Source: Desulfurellales bacterium
GTDB lineage: Bacteria; Campylobacterota_A; Desulfurellia; Desulfurellales; Hippeaceae
Length of the DNA stretch: 6,548 nucleotides
Direction of reading: 5' to 3'
Assembly (NCBI GenBank): GCA_027064405.1
Contig: JAMOPP010000177.1
Coordinates: 1-6,548 of the forward strand
In this document: one piece after another, positions 1 through 6,548 of the stretch
Position numbering within the stretch: the first letter of the stretch is position 1
Layout: each line of letters starts with the position of its first letter
Position numbers and translations under genes: made by a program
The notes under the pieces: model-generated
The model's database searches: none
What the model saw: the letters and a program-made list of their open reading frames with translations, nothing else
What the model was told of the DNA's origin: nothing

Positions 1-31
1 TTTTAAATTGCATTGACAAATCCCATTTTGC

Positions 32-48
32 ACTTGACATTGTCAAGT
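32..48. promoter_or_regulatory. Perfect palindromic operator candidate
   Basis: ACTTGACA and TGTCAAGT form a perfect 8-bp inverted repeat around one central T at position 40. The repeat contains the best -35 hexamer of the leader (TTGACA, 34-39), so a dimeric repressor bound here would block RNA polymerase. A one-base loop and the absence of a following T-run make it a poor RNA hairpin or terminator, which favours a DNA-binding site. I do not recognise the regulator family; no regulator gene lies in the window. Confidence 0.55.
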
Positions 49-62
49 AATATACATAAACT
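34..62 (+). promoter_or_regulatory. Predicted sigma-70-type promoter of the operon
   Basis: A consensus -35 TTGACA (34-39) is followed after a 17-base spacer by TAAACT (57-62), which matches the -10 consensus at four of six positions. Transcription would start near 68-70 and give a short leader of about 36 bases before the pyruvate kinase start. The -35 box is strong and the -10 weak. A second TTGACA at 13-18 has no convincing -10 at the right distance. The whole -35 element is buried in the palindrome at 32-48, suggesting repression or competition at this promoter. Confidence 0.4.
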
Positions 63-93
63 TTTATAAGTATAGCATTAAATTAATATATTT

Positions 94-101
94 GAAGGTG
101 A
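94..101 (+). promoter_or_regulatory. Ribosome binding site deciding the pyruvate kinase start
   Basis: GAAGGTGA precedes two adjacent ATG codons at 103 and 106. The GGTGA core (97-101) lies only one base from the first ATG but four bases from the second. The next gene has GAGGTGA (1505-1511), also four bases before its ATG at 1516. The matching spacing argues for initiation at 106, not 103. Confidence 0.55.
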
Positions 102-105
102 AATG

Positions 106-1494
106 ATGGAAAACGAAGAGGTGCTTTTTTGGCAGAGTGTTCGGTATCCCAAGGTAAAGATTATTGCAACCATAGGACCTGCTACGAATAATGAATCATC
201 CGTTCGTGAATTGATTAATGCCGGCGTTAATATATTTCGGCTTAATTTTTCATACGGCACATACGACGAGCATAAACAGACGATAGAATTAATCAGGAAA
301 CTCTCAAGGGATAGACCGATAGCAATAATGCAGGATATCTGCGGGCCTAAAATAAGGATAACTAACCTACCCAAACCTGTTACAGTAGAGCAGAACAGTA
401 GTTTCAAGATATATAGAGACGAAGTTAACGGTTTGTCGATTAGTCATTCGGAAATTCTTAATTCGTTGGATGTTGGCGATTTAATCTATGTGGCGGATGG
501 CAGGGTTAAACTTAAAATCACATCTATTGGTGATTTGTATATTGAGGCAAAATCTCTAACATCGGGTGTGATAAAAAACGGAAGCGGTGTCAATATACCA
601 AAGGGCAATCTCAATATACCCGCAATTACGCAAAAAGATGAAAGGGATCTGGAGTTTGGCGCAAAAATGGGTGTTGACTTTGTGGCGGTATCATTTGTTG
701 AGAGTGCTGAAGATATCAAAAAAGCAAAGTCCATATTAATAAAGAACGGTTCTGATGCTTGGGTTGTGGCAAAGATAGAAAGAAAGGCAGCTGTGGATAA
801 TTTTAAAGAGATAGCCAATGAAAGTGATTGCGTGATGGTTGCAAGGGGCGATTTAGGTGCGGAAATAGGCTTGAGCAGGGTGCCGATAATAAAAAGGCGG
901 ATTATTGCCTTTGCAAATGAGCATTGTAAGCCTGTTATAGTTGCTACACAGATGCTTACATCGATGATAAATTCATCCACACCGACAAGAGCTGAGGTGT
1001 CAGACATTGCCAATGCGGTATTGACAGGTGCTGACTGCGTTATGCTTTCAGACGAAACGGCAATTGGCAAGTTCTACAAAGAGGCTGTAGATATTCTGCG
1101 TGATACGATTATTGAGGCTCAAAGCATTTATTCTTACTATATAGATTATTCGGCAGATAAAAATGAGATAATTGCCAAATGTGCCGTAGAAGTCTCTAAA
1201 AAGACAGACACAAGCTGTATAGTAAGCGCAACGGAAACCGCTTATACCGTTAAGCAGATTGCAAAATTCAAACCACAAAAACCTATAATAGCCGTTACTT
1301 TTAACGAGGGCGTAAAACGAAGGCTTGCTATTGTTTGGGGTGTTGCGGATTCAATTGTATTAAAAAGAAGTGATAATGCAGAAGATTTTATCAAGTCATT
1401 GGACGGCACTGATATTCCAAAGCCTTTCGTTTTAACAATGGGTAGTATAATAGGAAAACAGGGCTCGACCAATATGGTTAGGGTGTTTTACTAA
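106..1494 (+). CDS. pyk: Pyruvate kinase
   Basis: This enzyme transfers phosphate from phosphoenolpyruvate to ADP, the last step of glycolysis, in the cytoplasm. Counting from the ATG at 106 it has 462 residues, close to the bacterial norm, with the usual order: A domain, B lid (about 86-170), A domain, C domain. Visible motifs are KIIATIGPAT near the N-terminus, RLNFSYG (45-51), QDICGPKIRI (76-85), the catalytic KIE (K223, E225), ARGDLG with metal ligand D249, VATQM with T281, PTRAEVSDIANAV, and the C-terminal GSTN (453-456). Departures seen: the ATP-site His of the common NFSHG motif is Tyr50; Lys82 stands where K+-dependent enzymes carry Glu; and the C-domain effector loop reads TETAYT (376-381) without the usual GR(T/S) or GK(S/T). 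The gene is first in the operon, 21 bases before the next. An alternative start at 103 adds one Met. Confidence 0.96.
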   Translation: MENEEVLFWQSVRYPKVKIIATIGPATNNESSVRELINAGVNIFRLNFSYGTYDEHKQTIELIRKLSRDRPIAIMQDICGPKIRITNLPKPVTVEQNSSFKIYRDEVNGLSISHSEILNSLDVGDLIYVADGRVKLKITSIGDLYIEAKSLTSGVIKNGSGVNIPKGNLNIPAITQKDERDLEFGAKMGVDFVAVSFVESAEDIKKAKSILIKNGSDAWVVAKIERKAAVDNFKEIANESDCVMVARGDLGAEIGLSRVPIIKRRIIAFANEHCKPVIVATQMLTSMINSSTPTRAEVSDIANAVLTGADCVMLSDETAIGKFYKEAVDILRDTIIEAQSIYSYYIDYSADKNEIIAKCAVEVSKKTDTSCIVSATETAYTVKQIAKFKPQKPIIAVTFNEGVKRRLAIVWGVADSIVLKRSDNAEDFIKSLDGTDIPKPFVLTMGSIIGKQGSTNMVRVFY

Positions 1495-1515
1495 AAAAGA
1501 TTTTGAGGTGAATAT

Positions 1516-4017
1516 ATGAAAGCTGTAATAATGGCTGGTGGCTTTGGTACAAGAATACAGCCGTTAACGAGTTCCATACCTAAGCCGATGCTTCCTGTCG
1601 CGAATGTTCCTATGATGGAATATTCCATAAGAAAATTAAGTCAAATCGGTATAAAGGACTTTGTTATACTTCTTTATTTTAAACCTGAAATAATAAAAAA
1701 CTATTTTAAAGACGGAAAAGATTTTGGAGTAAACATTACATATGCTCTTCCTAACAAGGATTATGGAACGGCAGGGGCAGTTAAATATGCAAAAGATTTT
1801 CTTGATACTACATTTATTGTTGTAAGCGGTGATTTGATGACGGACTGCAATTTTCAGGATATTGTGGATTTTCATAACAAAAACGCATCGAAGTTGACGA
1901 TAGGCATAACGAGGGTTGATAATCCTTTGCAGTTTGGTGTGGTTGTGACGGATGATAATGGGAGGATAGAAAACTTTTTGGAAAAGCCGTCTTGGGGCGA
2001 GGTGATAAATGATAAAATAAATACGGGCATCTATGTAATATCGCCGGATGTGCTCGATTTTGTACCGGCGGATAAACCGTTTGATTTTTCTAAAGACCTG
2101 TTTCCGCTTTTGATGAATAAAGGTATTGATTTGTGGGGTTATTCTTTTGATGGTTATTGGCGTGATGTAGGTAATATAACGAGTTATAAGGAAATACATG
2201 AGGATATATTGAACAATGTAGTCAAGGTTGATTTTCAGAAAAATGTTAAATTTCAAAAAAAAGAAAACGGCGGTCTTTATAGTTCTCAAAACTGTATTTT
2301 GCATAATTCTGCAAAGATTATGGGAAATGTAATATTGGGTTCAAATGTATATGTTGGAGAGGGTGTACTGCTTGAGAATTGTGTCATTGGAGATAATGTT
2401 GTAATAAAAAGTAACAGTGTTATCAAAAACAGCATAATCTGGAAGGATGTTCACATAGGTGAATTATGCTACATAAAAAAATCTATTATCTGTAATGATG
2501 TAAATGTAGGCAACAGGGTTGATATTCAGGAGGGGTGCGTAGTCTCCGAGTTCTGCAATATAGGCGAAAATGCAGAAATATTAAAAGATGTTGTTATCTG
2601 GCCACATAAAATGATAGAAGACGACGCCATAGTAAATAGAAATGTTGTTTGGGGTGACCAGTATAAAAGTAATTTAATCTCCAAAGGTGTAATTGAAGGA
2701 ACATCCAATATAGAGTTAACGGGTGACATATCAAGTAAAATAGCTGAAGCTTTCGGCTCAATATTTCCAGTTGGTTCAAATGTATATGTTGGAAGAGATT
2801 ACTACAAGTCTTCAAGAATGATAAAAAGATTTATAATGGGAGGTCTATTGTCTGTAGGGGTTAATGTTATAGACCTTGAAATTATGCCTCCCAACATATT
2901 AAGGCATAAAATTTATAACGATGAAAATGCAGTCGGTGGCATTCATATAAGACATTCCGTAACAAAGCAGAATAAAACAAAAATAAGTTTTTTTACAAAT
3001 GAGGGCCTTTATGTTGATGATAATATTGCAAAAAGCATAGAAAAAATATATTTCTCTGAACAGTTCAGAAAGGTTAATCCGCGCAGAATAGGTGATATAT
3101 TAACAACCTACAATATAAAAAATGATTATAAAAAGCATATATTTGACAAAATAGACAGGAGTGTTTTTTTAGATAAAAAGCCAAAGGTTGTTGTAGATAT
3201 GATGCACGGTATGCTCTCGGATATATATCCTGATATACTTGGCAAACTTGGAATTAAGAGCATAATTATTAATGCTTATCCTGAGGAAGAGAGTTTTCTG
3301 CATACGCCGGAAAAGCTTAAAGAGTCAAGAAGTATTGTTTCTAAAATAGTAAAAGATTTATCGTTTGATATGGGATTGTTACTCTATCCTAACGGCCAAA
3401 AGATGGAAATTGTGGCGGATGATGGCTCTATTTTAAAACCGTACCAAACAATGCTTGCCGTGATTTATCTGCTCTATCTTCACGATAGAAAGAAGTTTAA
3501 AATATTTTTACCACCGTGGGCGCCTGATATTTGGGATATAAAGCTGAACGATGTAGAAATATATAGAGGCAAGACTATGGGTAAAACGACAAGTTTTCTG
3601 CAAAACTTTGATTTTATGGCAGATACAAACGGACACTATGATTTTACCGTATTCGGATTTCATAGCGACTCGGTGTTTGCAAGTATCAAGATTATGGAAT
3701 TTCTAAGTTATTCAAATTTGAGATTTTCTGAAGTTATTAAACGGATTCCGGATTTTTATTACAATAAGGTTATAATACCTATACCGCCGAATAAAAAAGC
3801 CTTTATAATGAGACAGATATCGGAATTTGCAAAAACAAAGAGTAAGGTAACATACAATAGTGGTATAAGGATATATTTTGATGAGTATAGCTGGGTTTTT
3901 GCAATACCGGATGATGCAAAAGATTTTATTAAACTTTACATACAGTCAAAAGATAGTGTCACAGGTCATAAAATTGAAATGGAGTATCAAGATAAGGTAA
4001 AGCAATGGATAAAATAG
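1516..4017 (+). CDS. Sugar-phosphate nucleotidyltransferase with beta-helix and degenerate phosphohexomutase domains
   Basis: A three-part protein of 833 residues. Residues 1 to about 235 are a nucleotidyltransferase that couples a sugar 1-phosphate to an NTP: GGFGTR at 8-13, PKPMLPV at 22-28, GTAGAV at 84-89, metal ligand D106 in SGDLMTD, EKP at 156-158, NTG at 169-171, YWRDVG at 214-219 with the second acidic residue D217. About 260-380 carry hexapeptide repeats of a left-handed beta-helix. About 395-833 resemble phosphoglucomutase/phosphomannomutase, but its active-site loops are eroded: IRHSVTK (478-484) replaces TASHNP, DMG (618-620) replaces the DxDxDR metal loop, and IPDDAKDF (797-804) replaces the RxSGTEP phosphate loop; ADTNGH (702-707) still resembles the sugar-binding GExSGH. 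This layout is usually annotated mannose-1-phosphate guanylyltransferase, but beside glucan enzymes a glucose-1-phosphate substrate is equally possible. GAGGTG (1505-1510) is its ribosome binding site. The mutase half is probably non-catalytic, perhaps regulatory or structural. Confidence 0.9.
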   Translation: MKAVIMAGGFGTRIQPLTSSIPKPMLPVANVPMMEYSIRKLSQIGIKDFVILLYFKPEIIKNYFKDGKDFGVNITYALPNKDYGTAGAVKYAKDFLDTTFIVVSGDLMTDCNFQDIVDFHNKNASKLTIGITRVDNPLQFGVVVTDDNGRIENFLEKPSWGEVINDKINTGIYVISPDVLDFVPADKPFDFSKDLFPLLMNKGIDLWGYSFDGYWRDVGNITSYKEIHEDILNNVVKVDFQKNVKFQKKENGGLYSSQNCILHNSAKIMGNVILGSNVYVGEGVLLENCVIGDNVVIKSNSVIKNSIIWKDVHIGELCYIKKSIICNDVNVGNRVDIQEGCVVSEFCNIGENAEILKDVVIWPHKMIEDDAIVNRNVVWGDQYKSNLISKGVIEGTSNIELTGDISSKIAEAFGSIFPVGSNVYVGRDYYKSSRMIKRFIMGGLLSVGVNVIDLEIMPPNILRHKIYNDENAVGGIHIRHSVTKQNKTKISFFTNEGLYVDDNIAKSIEKIYFSEQFRKVNPRRIGDILTTYNIKNDYKKHIFDKIDRSVFLDKKPKVVVDMMHGMLSDIYPDILGKLGIKSIIINAYPEEESFLHTPEKLKESRSIVSKIVKDLSFDMGLLLYPNGQKMEIVADDGSILKPYQTMLAVIYLLYLHDRKKFKIFLPPWAPDIWDIKLNDVEIYRGKTMGKTTSFLQNFDFMADTNGHYDFTVFGFHSDSVFASIKIMEFLSYSNLRFSEVIKRIPDFYYNKVIIPIPPNKKAFIMRQISEFAKTKSKVTYNSGIRIYFDEYSWVFAIPDDAKDFIKLYIQSKDSVTGHKIEMEYQDKVKQWIK
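2338..2358 (+). repeat. 21-bp direct repeat, copy 1
   Basis: Identical base for base to 2773-2793, 435 bp downstream in the same gene and the same reading frame. Both copies encode GSNVYVG; this one (residues 275-281) lies in the beta-helix. It may be codon-level coincidence on a shared peptide or a copied segment. Confidence 0.8.
2773..2793 (+). repeat. 21-bp direct repeat, copy 2
   Basis: Second copy of the 2338-2358 repeat, encoding GSNVYVG at residues 420-426. Here it forms the first beta strand and turn of the mutase-like domain, a different fold from the beta-helix that holds copy 1. Confidence 0.8.
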
Positions 4018-5840
4018 TATCTGTTCTTTGGCATATGCATCAACCTTGTTATAAAGACGCAAATGGTGAATACATAATGCCGTGGGTTTTTACTCACTCT
4101 ATTAAAGATTACTATGATATGCCGTATCTTGCCGTAAAAAATGGTGTTAAAGTTACTTTTAATCTTGTGCCCTCACTGATTGTTCAAGTTAAAGAGTATG
4201 CCAATTTTAATGTCAACGACAGATTTTTAAACTACATTAAGAAAAAAGAACGAAATGAATATGAGAATAAATTTGTACTAAATATTATAAAATCAACATC
4301 ATTTGCATTGATAAACAGGTTTCGGCGTTTTGAAGAACTTTTGAGCCTTAAACATCTAAATGACAATGATATGAATGATATTGAAGTTTTTTTTCTTCTT
4401 GCTCATTGCGGAAGTTATCTAAGGCAAAATAATGAGATAGTAAAGGAATTAATAAATAAATCGTCGTTTGCGTGGGAAGAAAAGATTATTCTCTTGAAGG
4501 AACTGCATAAATTTATAGGTTCAATCATACCGTTTTATAGGAGTTCTTTTAAAGAGGGTAAAATAGATATATCAACTACTCCTTTTTATCATCCCATCCT
4601 TCCTCTGCTTTTAGATGTTAATGCTGCGGAAAATTTAAAAAAACCGAAAGTATTTGCCGATTTTAAAGATGACGCTGTGTTGCAGGTTAAGTCCGCAATA
4701 GAACTTTTTGAAAAAGAATTTGGAAAAAAGCCTTCAGGTATGTGGCCTGCTGAGGGAGGCGTAAGTCAAAAAACAGTCGAACTGTTCAATGAGTTTGATA
4801 TAAAGTGGATTGCTACGGATGAATCCGTGCTTTATAAAACAAATCCGTCCTATAAACTTGACAAAAAATACTCATATAAGGGTGTAAATCTGATTTTTAG
4901 AGATAAAACCATAAGCGATAATATAGGTTTTAAGTACCAATTTTTAAAAACAGACGATGCGGTAAAAGATTTGAGAAATTCCTTGAAAGATATAAATGTT
5001 ATAATTATGGATGGCGAAAATGCCTGGGAGTATTACTCAGACCCCAACGGCTTTTTAGATGCTTTTTATAGAGAAATCAAACAATTTAACTGTATGAGTA
5101 TAAGTGAACTTTCAGAATATAAAAATATAGAAACGGTTGAACTTGGCACTATAGCCAACGGAAGCTGGATTAATGCCGATTTTTCAATATGGATTGGAGA
5201 TGATGAGAAAAATAGAGCCTGGGAGCTTTTAAGTAAGGTGAAGATGAATTTAGATGAGCAAAAAGATGCGGAAAGTGAAAAACTCTTGCTTACGGACGAG
5301 GGGAGCGATTGGTTCTGGTGGTATGGAAATACAAATTACTCTAAACATAAAGGTTTGTATGATTATATCTTTAAAAGCAGGATAGCCAAAATATATAAAA
5401 AACTTAATAAGCCGCTTGATGATATATATTCGCTCATTATAGAAAGTGAAGAGGAAAACAGACCGCCAATATCTTACATAAGACCCGATCTGGACGGCGA
5501 AGAGGCGTTTTTTGAATATATAAATGCCGGCGAGGTTACATTTAAAAGTTCAGCCATTCATATACAGCCTGTTATAGATAAAATAAAATACGGATATGAT
5601 GAAAATAAAAATTTATACCTTGCTATTTTTTTAAAAGAGCACAAAAATATAACTCTTATGATAAATTCTAAAAAATATGAAATTAAGAAGGGGATATATG
5701 AAGACTACGCTTTTGATAAAATTATTGAAATTAAATTGCCGTTTTGTGATAAGGTAGATATAGAAGTGATAAAAGATGGAAAAAGCGAACAAAAACTCGC
5801 ATTTGATGTAAAAAATATTGAACTTGTTTGGGTTGTATAA
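4005..5840 (+). CDS. Family GH57 glycoside hydrolase, amylopullulanase-like
   Basis: A probable alpha-glucan hydrolase of 611 residues that would act on alpha-1,4 (perhaps also alpha-1,6) bonds of glycogen or maltodextrins. All five GH57 conserved regions can be read: HMHQP (10-14); TTPFYHPI (191-198); WPAEGGVS with predicted nucleophile E250; MDGENAWE with predicted acid/base D336; and EGSDWFWWYG (432-441). This set matches the amylopullulanase/COG1449 branch, not the branching-enzyme or 4-alpha-glucanotransferase branches. Residues from about 505 to the end look beta-rich and lack catalytic motifs. There is no signal peptide or membrane segment, so it is cytoplasmic and likely works on stored or imported glucan. 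Its ATG overlaps the end of the preceding gene by 13 bases, with AAGG at 3994-3997 inside that gene, implying translational coupling. The exact substrate cannot be read from sequence. Confidence 0.92.
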   Translation: MDKIVSVLWHMHQPCYKDANGEYIMPWVFTHSIKDYYDMPYLAVKNGVKVTFNLVPSLIVQVKEYANFNVNDRFLNYIKKKERNEYENKFVLNIIKSTSFALINRFRRFEELLSLKHLNDNDMNDIEVFFLLAHCGSYLRQNNEIVKELINKSSFAWEEKIILLKELHKFIGSIIPFYRSSFKEGKIDISTTPFYHPILPLLLDVNAAENLKKPKVFADFKDDAVLQVKSAIELFEKEFGKKPSGMWPAEGGVSQKTVELFNEFDIKWIATDESVLYKTNPSYKLDKKYSYKGVNLIFRDKTISDNIGFKYQFLKTDDAVKDLRNSLKDINVIIMDGENAWEYYSDPNGFLDAFYREIKQFNCMSISELSEYKNIETVELGTIANGSWINADFSIWIGDDEKNRAWELLSKVKMNLDEQKDAESEKLLLTDEGSDWFWWYGNTNYSKHKGLYDYIFKSRIAKIYKKLNKPLDDIYSLIIESEEENRPPISYIRPDLDGEEAFFEYINAGEVTFKSSAIHIQPVIDKIKYGYDENKNLYLAIFLKEHKNITLMINSKKYEIKKGIYEDYAFDKIIEIKLPFCDKVDIEVIKDGKSEQKLAFDVKNIELVWVV

Positions 5841-5844
5841 GGAG
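5838..5844 (+). promoter_or_regulatory. Stop codon fused to ribosome binding site
   Basis: TAAGGAG combines the stop codon of the upstream GH57 gene (TAA, 5838-5840) with the Shine-Dalgarno sequence of the next gene, five bases before its ATG at 5850. The ribosome ending one gene stops on the start site of the other, which favours coupled translation of the two GH57 enzymes. Confidence 0.7.
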
Positions 5845-5849
5845 TAAAT

Positions 5850-6548
5850 ATGCTGTTATTCGGATTACATTGCCACCAGCCCGTCGATAATTTCGGATGG
5901 GTTGTGGATAAGGCTGTTGAGGATTGCTACTCTCCACTTATAAATAAACTTTATAACTATCCTAACTTTAAATTTTCAATGCATTTTAGCGGATGGTTGC
6001 TGGAATATATAAGAAAAAACTTTACGCATATTTTTGATATGCTTAAAAAAATGGCAAAAAGAGGTCAGATAGAATTTTTTAGCGGTGGTTTTTATGAGCC
6101 TATTTTAGAGGCGATACCGAGCGATGACAGAAAATCACAGATAAAGAGAATGAATAATTATATCAGAAAACATTTTGCTCAAACGCCCAAAGGACTATGG
6201 CTTACAGAGCGCGTTTATTCCGACGAAATAGTTAAAGATATAGTTGAAAGCGGTATGGAATACACAACCATAGACGATATTTTTACTAAAGAATTTTCAT
6301 ACACTGAAGTTGGAGGGCATACCTTAAAACTGCTTCCTATCAATAAGATGTTAAGATACAGCATTCCGTTCAAGGATGCCGATAGTGTAGAACTTTTAAT
6401 AAACAGCCGTGATGTCAATATACTTTTTGATGATTGTGAGAAATTCGGTGTATGGCCGGGAACTAAAGAATGGGTATATGATAAAAAATGGATTGATAAA
6501 TTCTTATCCAAGGATATAAAGACCGTTCTGCCAAGGGAGTTTGTAAAA
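5850..6548 (+). CDS. Family GH57 4-alpha-glucanotransferase, N-terminal part
   Basis: The first 233 codons of a gene cut by the right edge of the window; relatives such as the Thermococcus litoralis enzyme are about 660 residues long. The enzyme moves alpha-1,4-glucan segments between chains, remodelling maltodextrins or glycogen in the cytoplasm. Seen here: LHCHQPVDNFG near the N-terminus; SGGFYEPIL in the second conserved region; GLWLTERVYSDE with predicted nucleophile E120 (family motif WLTER); and FDDCEKFGVWPGT with predicted acid/base D195. WLTER plus EKFGxWP marks the glucanotransferase branch and separates it from the amylopullulanase-type gene upstream. The residue after the acid/base Asp is Cys196, where Gly or Ala is the form I know. 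No signal peptide is visible. The domains beyond the catalytic barrel are outside the window, so an alpha-amylase activity from the same subfamily is not excluded. Confidence 0.93.
   Translation, partial: MLLFGLHCHQPVDNFGWVVDKAVEDCYSPLINKLYNYPNFKFSMHFSGWLLEYIRKNFTHIFDMLKKMAKRGQIEFFSGGFYEPILEAIPSDDRKSQIKRMNNYIRKHFAQTPKGLWLTERVYSDEIVKDIVESGMEYTTIDDIFTKEFSYTEVGGHTLKLLPINKMLRYSIPFKDADSVELLINSRDVNILFDDCEKFGVWPGTKEWVYDKKWIDKFLSKDIKTVLPREFVK

Larger units (their letters stand above)
1..105. other. Noncoding operon leader
   Basis: No reading frame is supported here. The stretch is AT-rich and holds two TTGACA hexamers (13-18 and 34-39), the 17-bp palindrome, a weak -10 and the first ribosome binding site. 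No terminator of an upstream gene is seen, so the preceding gene ends left of the window. The region 49-93 is plain AT-rich sequence. Confidence 0.6.

Noticed and set aside
18..46. Divergent minus-strand promoter using the TTGACA on the opposite strand of the palindrome
   Set aside because: At 16 to 18 bases spacing the minus strand has no sequence resembling TATAAT, and the left edge of the window hides any divergent gene.
32..48. Reading the palindrome as a terminator hairpin of an upstream gene
   Set aside because: The loop would be one base and no T-run follows on either side, so an intrinsic terminator is unlikely.
486..1070. Long minus-strand open frame of 194 codons inside pyruvate kinase
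   Set aside because: It lies wholly antisense to a gene with clear motifs, and its translation is a low-complexity Ser/Thr/Ala/Pro-rich string without recognisable domains.
2255..2262. Run of eight A in the linker after the nucleotidyltransferase domain as a slippage or phase-variation site
   Set aside because: Runs of seven or eight A or T also occur elsewhere in the window (T8 at 4387-4394, T7 at 3164-3170), as expected for AT-rich DNA, and no alternative frame product is evident.
1636..2304. Minus-strand open frame of 222 codons inside the nucleotidyltransferase
   Set aside because: Rich in Ile, Tyr, Arg and Lys as expected from an antisense AT-rich gene; no domain is recognisable and the + strand frame is strongly supported.
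4005..5840. Assigning the first GH57 gene as a glycogen branching enzyme
   Set aside because: Its conserved regions (TTPFYHPI, WPAEGG, MDGENAWE, SDWFWWYG) fit the amylopullulanase-type branch instead.

Overview
The window is AT-rich bacterial DNA. By eye roughly a third of bases are G+C, and codons mostly end in A or T. It is densely packed and entirely on the + strand. After a noncoding leader of about 100 bases come three complete genes and the first 233 codons of a fourth: pyruvate kinase (106-1494), a three-part sugar-nucleotidyltransferase / left-handed beta-helix / phosphohexomutase-like protein (1516-4017), an amylopullulanase-type family GH57 glycoside hydrolase (4005-5840), and a GH57 4-alpha-glucanotransferase that runs off the right edge (5850 onward). 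The gaps are +21, -13 and +9 bases, each start has a good Shine-Dalgarno sequence, and no terminator lies between the genes, so this reads as one operon. Low GC together with two GH57 enzymes would suit an anaerobic, possibly thermophilic bacterium such as a member of Deferribacterota or Desulfurellales. That placement is inference and weak.

The leader (1-105) holds the most interesting noncoding signal: a perfect 17-bp palindrome (32-48, arms ACTTGACA/TGTCAAGT around a single T) that contains a consensus -35 hexamer TTGACA. A second TTGACA in a similar sequence context sits 21 bp upstream. This looks like a repressor-controlled promoter for the operon.

The proposed joint role is storage-glucan metabolism linked to lower glycolysis. 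The nucleotidyltransferase would make an NDP-sugar, the two GH57 enzymes would trim and rearrange alpha-1,4-glucans in the cytoplasm (neither shows a signal peptide), and pyruvate kinase would close glycolysis. Individual proteins show departures from textbook sequences: pyruvate kinase has a Tyr in place of the ATP-site His, a K+-independent signature, and an altered effector loop; the mutase-like half of the second protein has lost its metal-binding and phosphate-binding motifs, so it is probably not a working mutase. No RNA genes, CRISPR arrays, insertion sequences or broken genes were seen. The window is mostly ordinary metabolism, not an obviously new system.
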